From: Serinus canaria
Lineage: Eukaryota > Chordata > Aves > Passeriformes > Fringillidae
NCBI RefSeq assembly: GCF_022539315.1
Contig: NC_066336.1
Coordinates: 5,584,600 to 5,648,599, forward strand
Reading direction: 5' to 3'
DNA length: 64,000 bases
In this document: in pieces, positions 11,195 through 23,100 of the stretch
Layout: each line of letters opens with the position of its first letter
Position numbering within the stretch: position 1 is the stretch's first letter
Position numbers and translations under genes: made by a program
Notes under the pieces: model-generated
What the model was told of the DNA's origin: nothing
Database searches by the model: none
The model's input: the letters and a program-made list of their open reading frames with translations, nothing else

Positions 11195-14100
11195 GACATA
11201 TGCTATGTATCTATATATATGGCTATAAAAATATATATAGCCATATAAAATATTTTTATTCATAGATTTATATGTAAATATATTTTAGTATGTTAAAACA
11301 TATTAGCATTAAACATGTGATATTAGAAATACTGGTGTGTGATAAAGTTATAGCTATTAGGTATTTTATACAATATGGATTATAATGTATCTAAAAAACT
11401 GTATTTGGGTTGGAATAACCAAACCCTCTTCTTTTTCCCCCTCCCTCCTTTCTTTCAGGCCTTCTCAGTATTTTTTGTGTGTGTAGCATTCACCTCCAAC
11501 ATCATCTGTCTGCTCTTCATCCCAATCCAGTGGCTGTTCTTTGCTGCCAGCACCTATGTGTGGGTACAGTATGTGTGGCACACAGGTGGGCATTGTTCTT
11601 TATTTACAACTTCCTGACTCATTTAGAACTTCTTTATTTCCACTTAACTGCCTCACTTAATGCAGTTTATTTTAGAGTTAAAAATTTTGCTTTGGTTTTT
11701 TGTTTTGCACTTGGGGTGCATCTCCAGTCATCAGGAACTGGAGGGGAATAAGCAGGAATTGCAGAGCAGTTTAGAGAAAATTAAATTCCTGACTTTAAAA
11801 CTCTCCTGCAGTGATTCAACAATTGCAGAGCACCCAGGACAAGTTTGTGACAGTGTTCTGTTCCTCCACACTCAGTTGATGTGCTGATAATTTAGTTAAT
11901 GATGTTCAAATATCAGTTATTTCAGTGCTCAGAGTTTAATTCCAGCACAGCTGGATCCAGTTTCTGAGCTGGTGATGCCAGAGGCTGCCCTGACAGTTTG
12001 GGGCTTCCATGGAGAATTTTTATCCCCCTGTGCTGCCCTTTTCTCCCTGAGTTTGTTCTCACAAATCCCTGGGTTTGGATGAAGAAATGGAGCTGGGGGA
12101 GGTGGTTCAGTGCCTTCCCTCAATCAAAACATTTAAAATTTGTTTAGGGGTAACTTTTCACTGCCCAGATTGTTGGGATTTGGGCTTTGTGGGAGATTCT
12201 GTGTTAGCCTTGATCCCAGGGGGTTGCAGGGTGCTGTGATCATCCCTCCCTCAGCTCTGTGACAATTTAGTCCCTGCTGATAGCAGCAGTGTGGGAGCTG
12301 ATGGAGGGTGCTGTGAGCCACTGGCTGCCCAGGCTCAAACACCTGCAGATCTGGGACTGTTTTTGGAGCTCTGTTCATGTGTTAAAGCCTCATCACAGTT
12401 GTTTGGGGTTGATGCTCAGAAGGAAGAACCTGATGGGCCAGTTTTAGCTGTAGCTATTGAGCTGATTGAATATTTTAATTCATGGCAACCTCAGGAATTA
12501 CTCATTTTTAGTGCTCATCCAACCTGATGGGAACTTGCTTTTTTTCCCTTTTTTTTTTTTTTTTTGGTGGAAATCTTTAAGGTTTTTGTTTCCTCAGCCC
12601 CCTGAAATGTTTTAAAAATAACTCCCAACTCCTTGCTGCCTGTGCTCTGTCCCTGAGTGCCTCTGTTTCCCTTCTCTCCACAGAAAGAGGTGTGTGCTTA
12701 CCAACAGTATCACTGTGGATACTCTTTGTTTATATTGAAGCAGCCATTAGGTTTAAAGATTTAAAAAACTTCCACGTGGACCTTTGTCGTCCATTTGCAG
12801 CACACTGGTGAGTGCTTCTCTGTCCTTTCCCTCTGAACCTTGCTTTCACCAGGAAAATGAATAATCAGGCCTTTTATTTGGGTTCAGGCCTTGGCTGTTC
12901 AGTTTTCCTCACAATTCTGCCGTGAAATATTCCATGGGAAATGTGTGTAAACAAGGCCCCAGTGCCACCTTTCTGTGCTGGGAGGAATTTGCAGTGTGGA
13001 TATTTCAAACATTCCTTGAAAGCTCCCGTGGAACAGCAAACTTTATAAATCAGTTTCAGTGGACCTTGTTCATATATAAATATCTATGAATATGTGAATA
13101 TATTTGATTCATTTGCTATCATGGCTATAGTTTGATTAATAATATTGCTTTTTTTCCCCCTCCTTAGCATTGGCTACCCTGTTGTGACTTTGGGCTTTGG
13201 CTTTAAAAGTTACGTCAGCTACAAGATGCGGCTGAGGAAGCAGAAGGAGGTGCAGAAGGAGAATGAGTTCTACATGCAGCTCCTGCAGCAGGCTCTGCCC
13301 CCAGAGCAGCAGATGCTGCAGAGGCAAGAGAGGGAGGCAGAGGAAGGCAAGTTATCCCTTCATGTGTGCTCTGTTCTCTGCTGTTCCAAGGGAAAGCAAA
13401 GCCAGCCGTGCTGGGGAGGAGCTGCTCCAGCCTGGCTCTGCTGGTGGGAGGGGGGTGAGCTCAGAGGGGCAGGACTGGACTCACTCTGGAGGGGTTAATG
13501 TGACAGGAGAAGGGAATTAGGGCCCCTCTGCTCAGTTCTTCATTAGCAGCTGCATCAGCAGCTCAGTCAGTGCTCTGAAGCTTTAGTGCTTATTCTTAAA
13601 TCCCTCTCTCCTGCCTGGAATGAGGCAAAAAGCCCTAAAATAGGGGACTTGGGAGTCTCTTTTCTAGAGAGTCTGCAATCCTGATTGTTTCCTGCAGGAA
13701 TGGTGGATGTGTCCATAATGATTTGTTCTTTCTGTGGCACGGTATTGATGGATTTAATGAACTAAGTTGGGTTTTTTTCACTTTGGTGTTGCAGCAGCCA
13801 AAGGATTATCTGATATGGATTCCTCAATACTCCTGCAGCACAATGGAGGCATTCCAGCCAACAAAAAAATCTCTGCAACGTTGCCAGAGCTGGAATATCG
13901 AGAAAAAGGGAAAGAAAAGGACAAGGATGCAAAGAAACACAACCTTGGAATAAACAACAACATTTTGCAACCTGTAGACTCTAAAATACAAGAAATTGAA
14001 TATATGGAAAACCATATCAATAGTAAAAGATTAAATAATGATCTTGTAGGAAGTACAGAAAACCTCTTAAAAGAGGACTCATGCACTGCCTCGTCCAAAA

Positions 14101-17100
14101 ATTACAAAAATGTCAGTGGGGTTGTGAACTCCTCACCCCGCAGCCACAGTGCAACCAACGGGAGCATCCCCTCCTCATCCTCTAAAAATGAGAAAAAACA
14201 GAAATGTGCCAGCAAGAGCCCGAGCACACATAAGGACTTAATGGAAAACTGTATTCCTAATAACCAGCTAAGCAAACCAGATGCACTGGTAAGGTAAGTT
14301 GGGCCTGAGCCTTGTCTCACCCTCCCCTGGGCCATCAGGACTCAGGGGTCTCATTTGCTTTTTCTCAGGAAATTGTGGTTTGTGATCGTGTAGAGAAGGC
14401 AGGATTGGGCAGTGGTGGGCCAGGATCTCCAGGAGATGTGTGGGGCTGTGTTCCTGGGTTCTCTTTGCAGCCTGGAGCAGGGTGCTTCATTTCTGGCTCA
14501 GGACCTGCTGCTCCCCTAGCTCACAGCTCTGTTGTGAGGCACCAGAAATACCCTGGTGGAAGGCAGGAGGAAAACCTGAGAAAATCAGCTCATCTGTCCT
14601 TGCCAGCTCTTGTGTGGAGCAGCCTTGCCTCTGCAGGGAGGTCACTGGGCTTTCTTGCTGCCTGAACAGGTGGTTTGGTTTTGTTTTTCCTGTGGAGTGT
14701 TTGGCTTTTGCTTTAATCTCCAGTTCCCAGCGTGGAGGCAGCGGGTGCAGAGGGGCAGTGCTGCTGTGGGGCTGAGCTCAGCTCTGCTCCCAGCCCTGGG
14801 ATCTGGCAGCATGGACAAGGCCCAGCTTTGCCCTCTCCTGGGGCTCAGAGGGACAGGGACCTGGGAGGTGCAGGGGCTCTCCCTGGGACAGAGGTGCTGT
14901 CATGTGCAGCAGTGAGGAAAGGGCTGTGAGTGTGCATGGAGAGATGGCTGGAACAAAAACTGTTCCACAGTTCTGCCCCTCTCCAGCACTTTCCCCCTGG
15001 CTCATGTCTCTTATTCCTTACTCCACCAAATCAGTGCTGGCCACCTTAACTGGCAGATCAGGAGGTACCTTTGCTAATTGGGCTTTTATCTCAGAGGATT
15101 TGTGCTGTGGGAACACAATGACTTCAATGGAAATATTATTTTCCCCTCTGATAATCGCTGTTCCCTGATTGACATAGCCCTGCCAATTAACACCCTCACT
15201 AATTGATCCCTAATGTCTGCAAGGAGCCGTGTGGGGTGCAGGAAGCAGCAGTCAGTGTGATCTGTGGCAGGGTGGATGGGCTGCCCATGGCTCTGCCTCA
15301 GCCCAGCCTGGCTGTTCCCAGCCTCAGCTGGCAGCCCTGCACTCTCCCTGAGCTCTGTGTGCTCCCTCTCTGAAGGCTCAGCTCAGTTTGCTGCAGTTCC
15401 AACATTGCTAAGCCCTGAGCACAGGGAAGGGAAGGGATGAGCTGCCAGCCTGAGGATGTCTGCTGGGACAGGGACTGAGGGCTAAACCTGCTGTGTTCAG
15501 CAGTTTCCTGTGGAAATCCTCGTGGGGCAGCTCAGAGCAGGTGCTCACCAATGCCCAAGGTGAGTTTTGGATCACAGAAATGAATCTACACCAAAACAGA
15601 TCCAGTGCTGAGGGAGCTGCAGCTCCTGGAACTCGCTGGGGAAGGACACAGAGCACAGCTGGACTCTGAAAGGGCCTTACTCTGCCCTGAGAGGGGAGTG
15701 AACTCCTTCAGACAAGTGGCTGGGGATGTGTGGCTGTGGGGTGAGCTGGTTTTGTCCCTGGAGCTCTTTCTTGTCCCTGATGCCCTGTGCAGGCAGCCCA
15801 GCAGCACCAAACCCCAGCTGCTGCCTGGAATCATTCATGGAATCTTGTTTCTGCTCAGCCTGGCTCTGGAACTCCCACACCACTGGGAGCATAAACTCAC
15901 CTGACAAATTGGATGGCATGGGTGCACTTAAATTTAAAAATTCATGGTGCTTTTTTATTTTAACCTTGTCAATTATCCCTTCCCTGGAGTTCCAGGCATT
16001 TGTTCATCATTTTTTCCACTTCCAGGAGTGTTACTCATTGCTGTTATTAAACTTTCAGCCTGCATTGCTGCTGAGCCCTAGGAAGGGCTGAGTGAAGTCC
16101 CTGCATTTGTTCAGGCTCAGCTCAGAGCTGCTCAGCTTCCAAATAAAGCTGCTTGTTCTGCCTGGGAGTCCAGCAGGATGGCAGACCCGAGCTGCTTTCC
16201 TTTTGTGTCCACAGATGATGGCCCTGGGCTGAGTAACCAGGAGCAAATGTGAAATATTCCTTCTGCTGCTGGCCTTGGGGTTAGCAGGGCTGGAGACAGT
16301 CAGGATCAGGAGGTTTGGGAGACCAGGAGCTTTCTGGAATATTTGATGTGATCTATCTGGAAGGGTCCTGCTAGTTAAGGTTTATCTATATATTTTATAC
16401 ATGCTCTAATTTGAAGCCAAGCTTTCCTTTTTGCTGTGTCTGGTGCAATGTCAGGGCCTGAGTTTTGTGGAGAGGAACTTCCTGATGCCCTTCCCTGGGG
16501 TTTGCTCCATTCTTGCTGGAGCTGAGGGGTCCCAGGGGCTCAGGAACCTCTGGGGTTTTCTGAGACATCTCCTGAGGGTGCTGGGATCTTGTCAAGCCCT
16601 TCCTTCCTCACTGAATCTGTGGTCTGAGTGCTTCTGTCCCAGCTCCCTGGCCATGGGGCCACTGGAGGGATCCATTTGGGATCAGCCTGGTGGCCCTTTG
16701 CACTCTGCTGATGTCAGGAGGGGCAGAGCAAATCCATCTCTTCTACCCTGTCATTTCTGAGGTGGAACAGATTTACAGCCTCAATATATGGAACAAGTCC
16801 AAGCTGTAATTGCTGCAGAATTATTTTTTTGTTGTTTATTGCACATTACACTGCAAAACCAATGACCTGCACCCTTAAAAATCCCTGCACTGAAAGCACA
16901 CCAAAACCTGGCAGTGCAGCTTGGCAGAAGTGTCTGTGTGCACAGAGGTCCTGCCTTTGGCACACGAGGTGATGAACAAGCTGTCTCATGTACTAATTAT
17001 TCCCACAGATAACGAGGACATCTTCTGGCACTTGGACTGGGAAAATTCTTGGTGAAGCCAAAGCTGCTCTGCCACAGCTTATTTCACTTTTCCTAAAATG

Positions 17101-20100
17101 GTGTTACCTGCAGGGACAGACTGGGAGGGTTTGATGGGAATTTGTGGCCATTTGGTGCTAATATTGTAAAATTTGGTGACATCACTGATGGGCAGAGAGG
17201 GGCTGGTGCCTCCTGCTCACCCCCTGCCTGGAGTGGCATTAAAGCAGCAGAAGGTTTCCTGAGGCAGCTGCAGGGGGGTGATGGCCGAGCTTTCCTGCCC
17301 CAGGAAGGCAAGCACAGAACAGAAAATCAGAATTGGGAATGAAAATGAGGAGTGTGGGAGCCAATCCCTCCTGCAGCCCCTTCCCAAGGCAGCAGAGAGC
17401 TCAGGAACAGAACACTTCCAGCCTTGGGAATGGGAGCAGCAGGGAGGGGAGGGCCCTGGCCTCTCTGGGCTCCCTGGCCTCTCTGGGCTCCCTGTCCTCT
17501 TATAGGGGTCCCTGGCCTTTTTGGGCTCCCTGGCCTTTTTGGGCTCCCTGGCCTCTCTGGGCTCCCTGTCCTCTCTGGGCTCCCTGTCCTCTCTGGGCTC
17601 CCTGGCTTCTCTGGGCTCCCTGGCCTCTCTGGGCTCCCTGTCCTCTCTGGGCTCCCTGTCCTCTCTGGGCTCCCTGGCCTCTCTGGGCTCCCTGGCCTCT
17701 CTGGGCTCCCTGGCCTCTCTGGGCTCCCTGGCCTCTCTGGGCTCCCTGGCCTCTCTGGGCTCCCTGGCCTCTCTGGGCTCCCTGGCCTCTCTGGGCTCCC
17801 TGGCCTCTCTGGGCTCCCTGGCCTCTCTGGGCTCCCTGGCCTCTCTGGGCTCCCTGGCCTCTCTGGGCTCCCTGGCCTCTCTGGGCTCCCTGGCCTCTCT
17901 GGGCTCCCTGGCCTCTCTGGGCTCCCTGGCCTCTCTGGGCTCCCTGGCCTCTCTGGGCTCCCTGGCCTCTCTGGGAGTGCAAGCTGCTGTTCCCATTTTG
18001 GGGCTGAGGTTGGAATATTTGGTCAGGTTTGCCAATTCTTTCCCTCAGCAGAGCACCAAGTGATTTGTGCACTTCCCTTTGAGGTGGGTATTTGCTTTGT
18101 GCTGTCACTATTTGCCTGTAAGTTGATATTTTTTTGTTTTCTTTCTGTCTGAGGGTGCCTTGGACCATTTCTGGAGCACTGAAGGAGTTAATCTTCCCAG
18201 GAGGGCACTTCCATGGAGCTGGAGGGGCTGAGGTGTCCCAGCCCAGCCCTGCTCCCCTGGGGCTGCTCCTGGCTCCTCATTCCCCCTCTCACCTCTCTGG
18301 GTGTCTGAGCTGTTCCAGACCCACCTCCCTGGGGGATCCCACACTTCCCTCCCTGCTCATCTCTCAGTGCCTTGTAGGCTGAATTTCCCTGCCCTGAAGC
18401 CCAAAAAGGTTTCATTAAGAAATCAGAAGGCCCCAGCCATTCATCTGCACTGCTGGGTGTCACTAAGGGCAGCTCTTCTTGGCTTTTGTGATTGCTGTCC
18501 TCATTTAATGTCCCACTGCCACCAATTCAGAATGGAACCTAGGAAATAAAACCACCTTCATCTTCTTTATGGACACTTAAAAACTCTGCAGTCAATAGCT
18601 GGCAGAGCAGGGGAGGGTTGTGTGAGAATGGCTGGGCTGTATTGCTCTCACTAAGTGTGTGACAGAGTTTAAAAGGGTTGATTATTCACCTGGGATGTGT
18701 TTTTATTCTGAGGATCAATAACCTTATTTGTGGGGGAAGATGAAAGTGAGCTGAGTGCCTCTCCTCTGAAACGTGTGTTTTATTTAACAATATTTTAATT
18801 AATAAGATTACATGAATCTTCAAGAACTTTCCAAAGCTACAATTTCAAGTGTAGAGCAGATGGTCTCTGTTCAAGAGCAATTAAAAACTAAATTTACTGA
18901 CTCCTGAGCTGGGGCTGACTTAACACATGCTCTTACTCGGCATGCACATCATGTGCTGCAAGAAAACACCACCATGGTGAGGTGACAATTCCAACTCAGC
19001 ATTTGTGGACAGGATGAAATCCCTGTGTGGGGGTCTGGCCTGCTCTGGAGCTTCTCAGGCTGGAGGGGAAATGTGATTCCATGGGATTTGTTTGAGTGAA
19101 TTCCCATGGGAGGCTCTGAGGTGTGTGTGGAGTTAGATCAAAGCTGATTCTTTAGCAAGGACACAAGCAGAAAATTGAGAGTTGGTTGTTTGGAGGGGGC
19201 TGGCAGATGGTGCAAGGTTTGTCCTGCTGGGTCTGTGCACCGTGCCTGAGCCTTGGGCTCAGAGTGTCCTGAGGAATTGCCTTTGCCACTGTGAGAAACC
19301 AAGTGCACTCCTCAGGATTGTTTCCAGCTCCATGAGGGATAAAAAGGGACAAATCCCCAGCTCTGGTGCTGCTGGGGTAAACCAATATTCTCCAGGTCCT
19401 GTTCCATTCCAGGGGCACATGCATGGCCATGAGTTTTATACATGGGTCAGACATTCCTGGGAGCTGGGATGTTCCAGGGATTTTTTGAACCTTTGGTCAT
19501 TAGATCAATAGATTTTATTTCTTCTTGTTGTTTTTACACTCCCTGATAACAAAGAGTCAATAAATTCTTCCTCTAGGTGTTCTGGTTCTTGTCCCTGTTT
19601 TGTCTTTCAGGTAAGACAGTCCACAAATGTGGGGAGTCATTTAATTATTTTACACCGTTCTCTGAGTTAGAGAATGAAAATGCCTCATGAAAAAGATATT
19701 TTAGCATCCCACAGTCTGTATTTTAATACAGAACACAAATTAATCTTGTGTTATTGAATACAGCACACAAATTCTGCTCTATGTCTGGGATGCATTTATC
19801 ACATTGGTGTTTCTGAGAGCTGTAGGGTGCATGCACAAACTGACAGGGTATCCTCTACCAAAAACAAGTGTAAATTGTACCACATCAAAGCACAAAAGCA
19901 GATAACAGATAAATGCAGAGCCAGTGTGTGATAGGTTTTTCTTTGAGCTAGGTTTTATGAGAACTTATCACACTGGAGACAGCCTGGCTACCTCAGTGGC
20001 ATAAAATTTGTAGGATGGGCTTTGAGGTAGGGTTGGAAACAGAAAAGTTGTGATAAAAGGCAAAATAACAAAGCTCTTTACAGAGAACACTTGAGTTAGG

Positions 20101-23100
20101 GTTGTTCTTGGTAAAACCCCCTACAAAAGCAATTACTTTTTTTGTTCTTTTTCCAGTGAAGTGCTTGGGTGGGACCTTTTGGCTTCTGTCCAGTTGGGCA
20201 TCCTCAGGTTTGAGGTGAAGTCCCCAAGGTCCTATGAGGTGCCTTTTTACTAAATTGAGGAGAGAAACTTGTGAGCTTTTTTCCTTTTTAAGGAGACAAA
20301 GGATAATTTGGTCACTCCTGTGGCATTCACATTCTCTGAAAAAATTCCTTGGCCCAGGATTTTTCTCTTGGGAGCTGAAAGGCAGGGGGAGAGGTCAGAG
20401 AAAAGGAAAACAATTCTCATCTGCTTCTCCTGTGTTTGCTCTGTGGGTGTGTTTGGAGATTGTTCACCCACAGGTGATTGTTCCCTTGGACTCTGGTGTG
20501 AGTTGGTTTGGCTCTTTGGCCAAGCTGAGTCCCGAGTTTTCACTCTTCTCTTTTAGCATTCAGTAAGTAACCTTGCTGTATTCTTCAGCATGGTATTCTT
20601 TACTAGAATACAGCATAATAACAGTATTATTTAATAGAATATAGCATAATGATAGCATTCTTTAATACAGTATAACAAAGTGATAAATGAGCCTCGGGAG
20701 CACGGAGTCAGCTGCATCCTCCTGCCCTGCTGGGGCTCCTTGTTCCATGGCAGGGAGCCCAGCCCCACGCAGTGCTGCTGTCCCTGTGCCCCCAGGTTGG
20801 AGCAGGACATCAAGAAGCTGAAGGCTGACCTGCAGGCCAGCAGGCAGGTGGAGCAGGAGCTGCGCAGCCAGGTGAGCTCGCTGAGCTCCGCCGAGCGCGG
20901 GGCGCGCGCCGAGACGGGCCAGCTGCGCCAGGAGAACGAGCTGCTGCAGAACAAGTACGTGGGCACTGCCCGGGCACGGGGGCACGGGGGGCAGGGATGG
21001 GGGTGGGAATGGCAGTTTGCTATTAGGAATTGTAATCTGGGCATTTGGGGGTGCCCAGGCAGGGATATGGGGTGGGAATGGCTGTTCATTAATAGGAATT
21101 GTAATCTGGGCATTGGGGGTGCCCAGGCAGGGATATGGGGTGGGAATGGCTGTTCATTAATAGGAATTGTAATCTGGGCATTTGGGGTGCCCAGGCAGGG
21201 ATGGGGTGGGAATGGCTGTTCATTAATAGGAATTGTAATCTGGGCATTTGGGGTGCCCAGGCAGGGATATGGGGGTGGGAATGGCTGTTCATTATTAGGA
21301 ATAACAGTTTGTCATTAGGAATTGTAATCTGGAAATTATGGGGTTCTCAGGCACAGAAATTAAGGGGTTCTCAAGGATATGGGAGTAGGAATGGCAGTTT
21401 GTTAATAGGAATTATAATCTGGAAATTAAGGGGTTCTCAGGGATATGGAAGTAGGAATGACAGTTTGATTTTTGTGTTAAATAACCCTAAAATGAGAGGC
21501 AAATCCAGGCAGATTTTAATCTCACTCCCACCCCTGTCCCCCTGCAGATTGCACAACGCTGTACAGATGAAACAAAAAGACAAACAAATGATCAGCCAGC
21601 TGGAGAAGAAGCTAAAGGCAGAGCAGGAGGCACGAACCTTTGTAGAAAAACAATTAATGGAAGAAAAGAAGAGGAAGAAGTTGGAAGAAGCAACTGCAGC
21701 ACGAGCTGTGGCCTTTGCTGCTGCCACCAGGTGCTCTGCCCTTGGGAGCCTTTGGGAAGGAGGAGCCTGTGTTTGATCTTTTATTTAAAAAAAACAACAG
21801 CTTTATTTGCATTTGTGTTAAAACAAGGCAGGACTGGGAGATGCCTTCCCTGCAGCTGAGCCTCAGTGCCTACATGACATTTACACATGTAAAGGCTGAG
21901 CCTGCTCTAAATTACCTGCTCTTCCTGCACTGGGCTCTCAGAGCTGTTGGGTCCTGCTCAAAGGAGCATCTCCCTTCTCATGGGAGCTGGCAATCAAGGA
22001 TTTGTGCAGTGGCACTGGCCATAATTCTGGAATTTTCCTGCTGGGAACCCATCCCAGTGGGGTTCTGCAGTCCCACAGCAGCACAAGTTGGAGGCCCTTT
22101 AACCTGCAGGGCTCCAAATGTCTGAAAGGAATTATTCCTGCTTTTCTGGCCTCCCCAGAAAGGAATGAATCTGTCATCAGTCGGAACATGGAGTATTCCA
22201 TCAGTATTCCCAATCTCCCAACCCCTGAGGTGTGGCACTCAGACCCTGCACTGCCAGGGGGATCACTGTGCTGAGCAGACCAAAGCTGCCTCCTTCTTTT
22301 CAAGGCTCACTTTGTATTGGATTTTAGTGGCTGGTGCTGGCAGCAGCTGGGGGGTGTAAAATGAATGGAGCCACAGGGGCTGGCTTCTCAGCTGGATAGC
22401 TGGTTCCCTGCAGGGAGAGCACCCCAGGCAAGCAGCCCAAGGCACAACACCTCAGCCCTCTGGAGGCTGGGGTGCCCTGGGCCAGACAGCACAGCCCAGA
22501 CCCCCAGCAGGCTCAGTGATTTCAGCTCTCAGTGAAAGTCAGCTCATTTGTGATTTCAGCTTTTAGTGATTTCAGCTCGTTTGTGATTTCAGCTCTCAGT
22601 GAAAGTCAGCTCGTTTGTGATTTCAGCTGTCAGTGAAAGTCAGCTCTGTTGTGATTTCAGCTCTCAGTGAAAGTCAGCTCTTTTGTGATTTCAGCTCTCA
22701 GTGAAAGTCAGCTCGTTTGTGATTTCAGCTCTCAGTGAAAGTCAGCTCGTTTGTGATTTCAGCTCTCAGTGAAAGTCAGCTCTATTTGTGATTTCAGCTC
22801 TCAGCTTGCTCGCAGGGGCTGCGGCTGGCCGTGGCTCCTGGAAGGCAGACGGAATGAGAGAGGAGAAGGCGGCCAAGAGTGTTCCACGATGGTTCATTCT
22901 GAGGGTCTCGTGAAGGGTCTTGAAGCTGCTCTTCTGGGGAAAATGGGCCCAGACAGCCTCTTTTATAGGGTTAGGGGGGATTGAAAACTGACCAATTGTA
23001 AGGGTTAGGGAAACCAGCCTGTGGGGTCACAGAGAAATAAGGAGGAGCAGAGTGAGGACTCCTGGTACAATTCCTATGACTCAGCAAATTCCTATCTCTA

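Noticed and set aside
17217..18168. Repeated REAREP, GLSGLP and similar proteins of 180-270 residues on both strands
   Set aside because: An 18-bp array leaves all frames open; the peptides are simple translations of one unit.
22960..23015. Interstitial telomeric repeat
   Set aside because: Only two isolated TTAGGG words about 40 bp apart; no tandem (TTAGGG)n.
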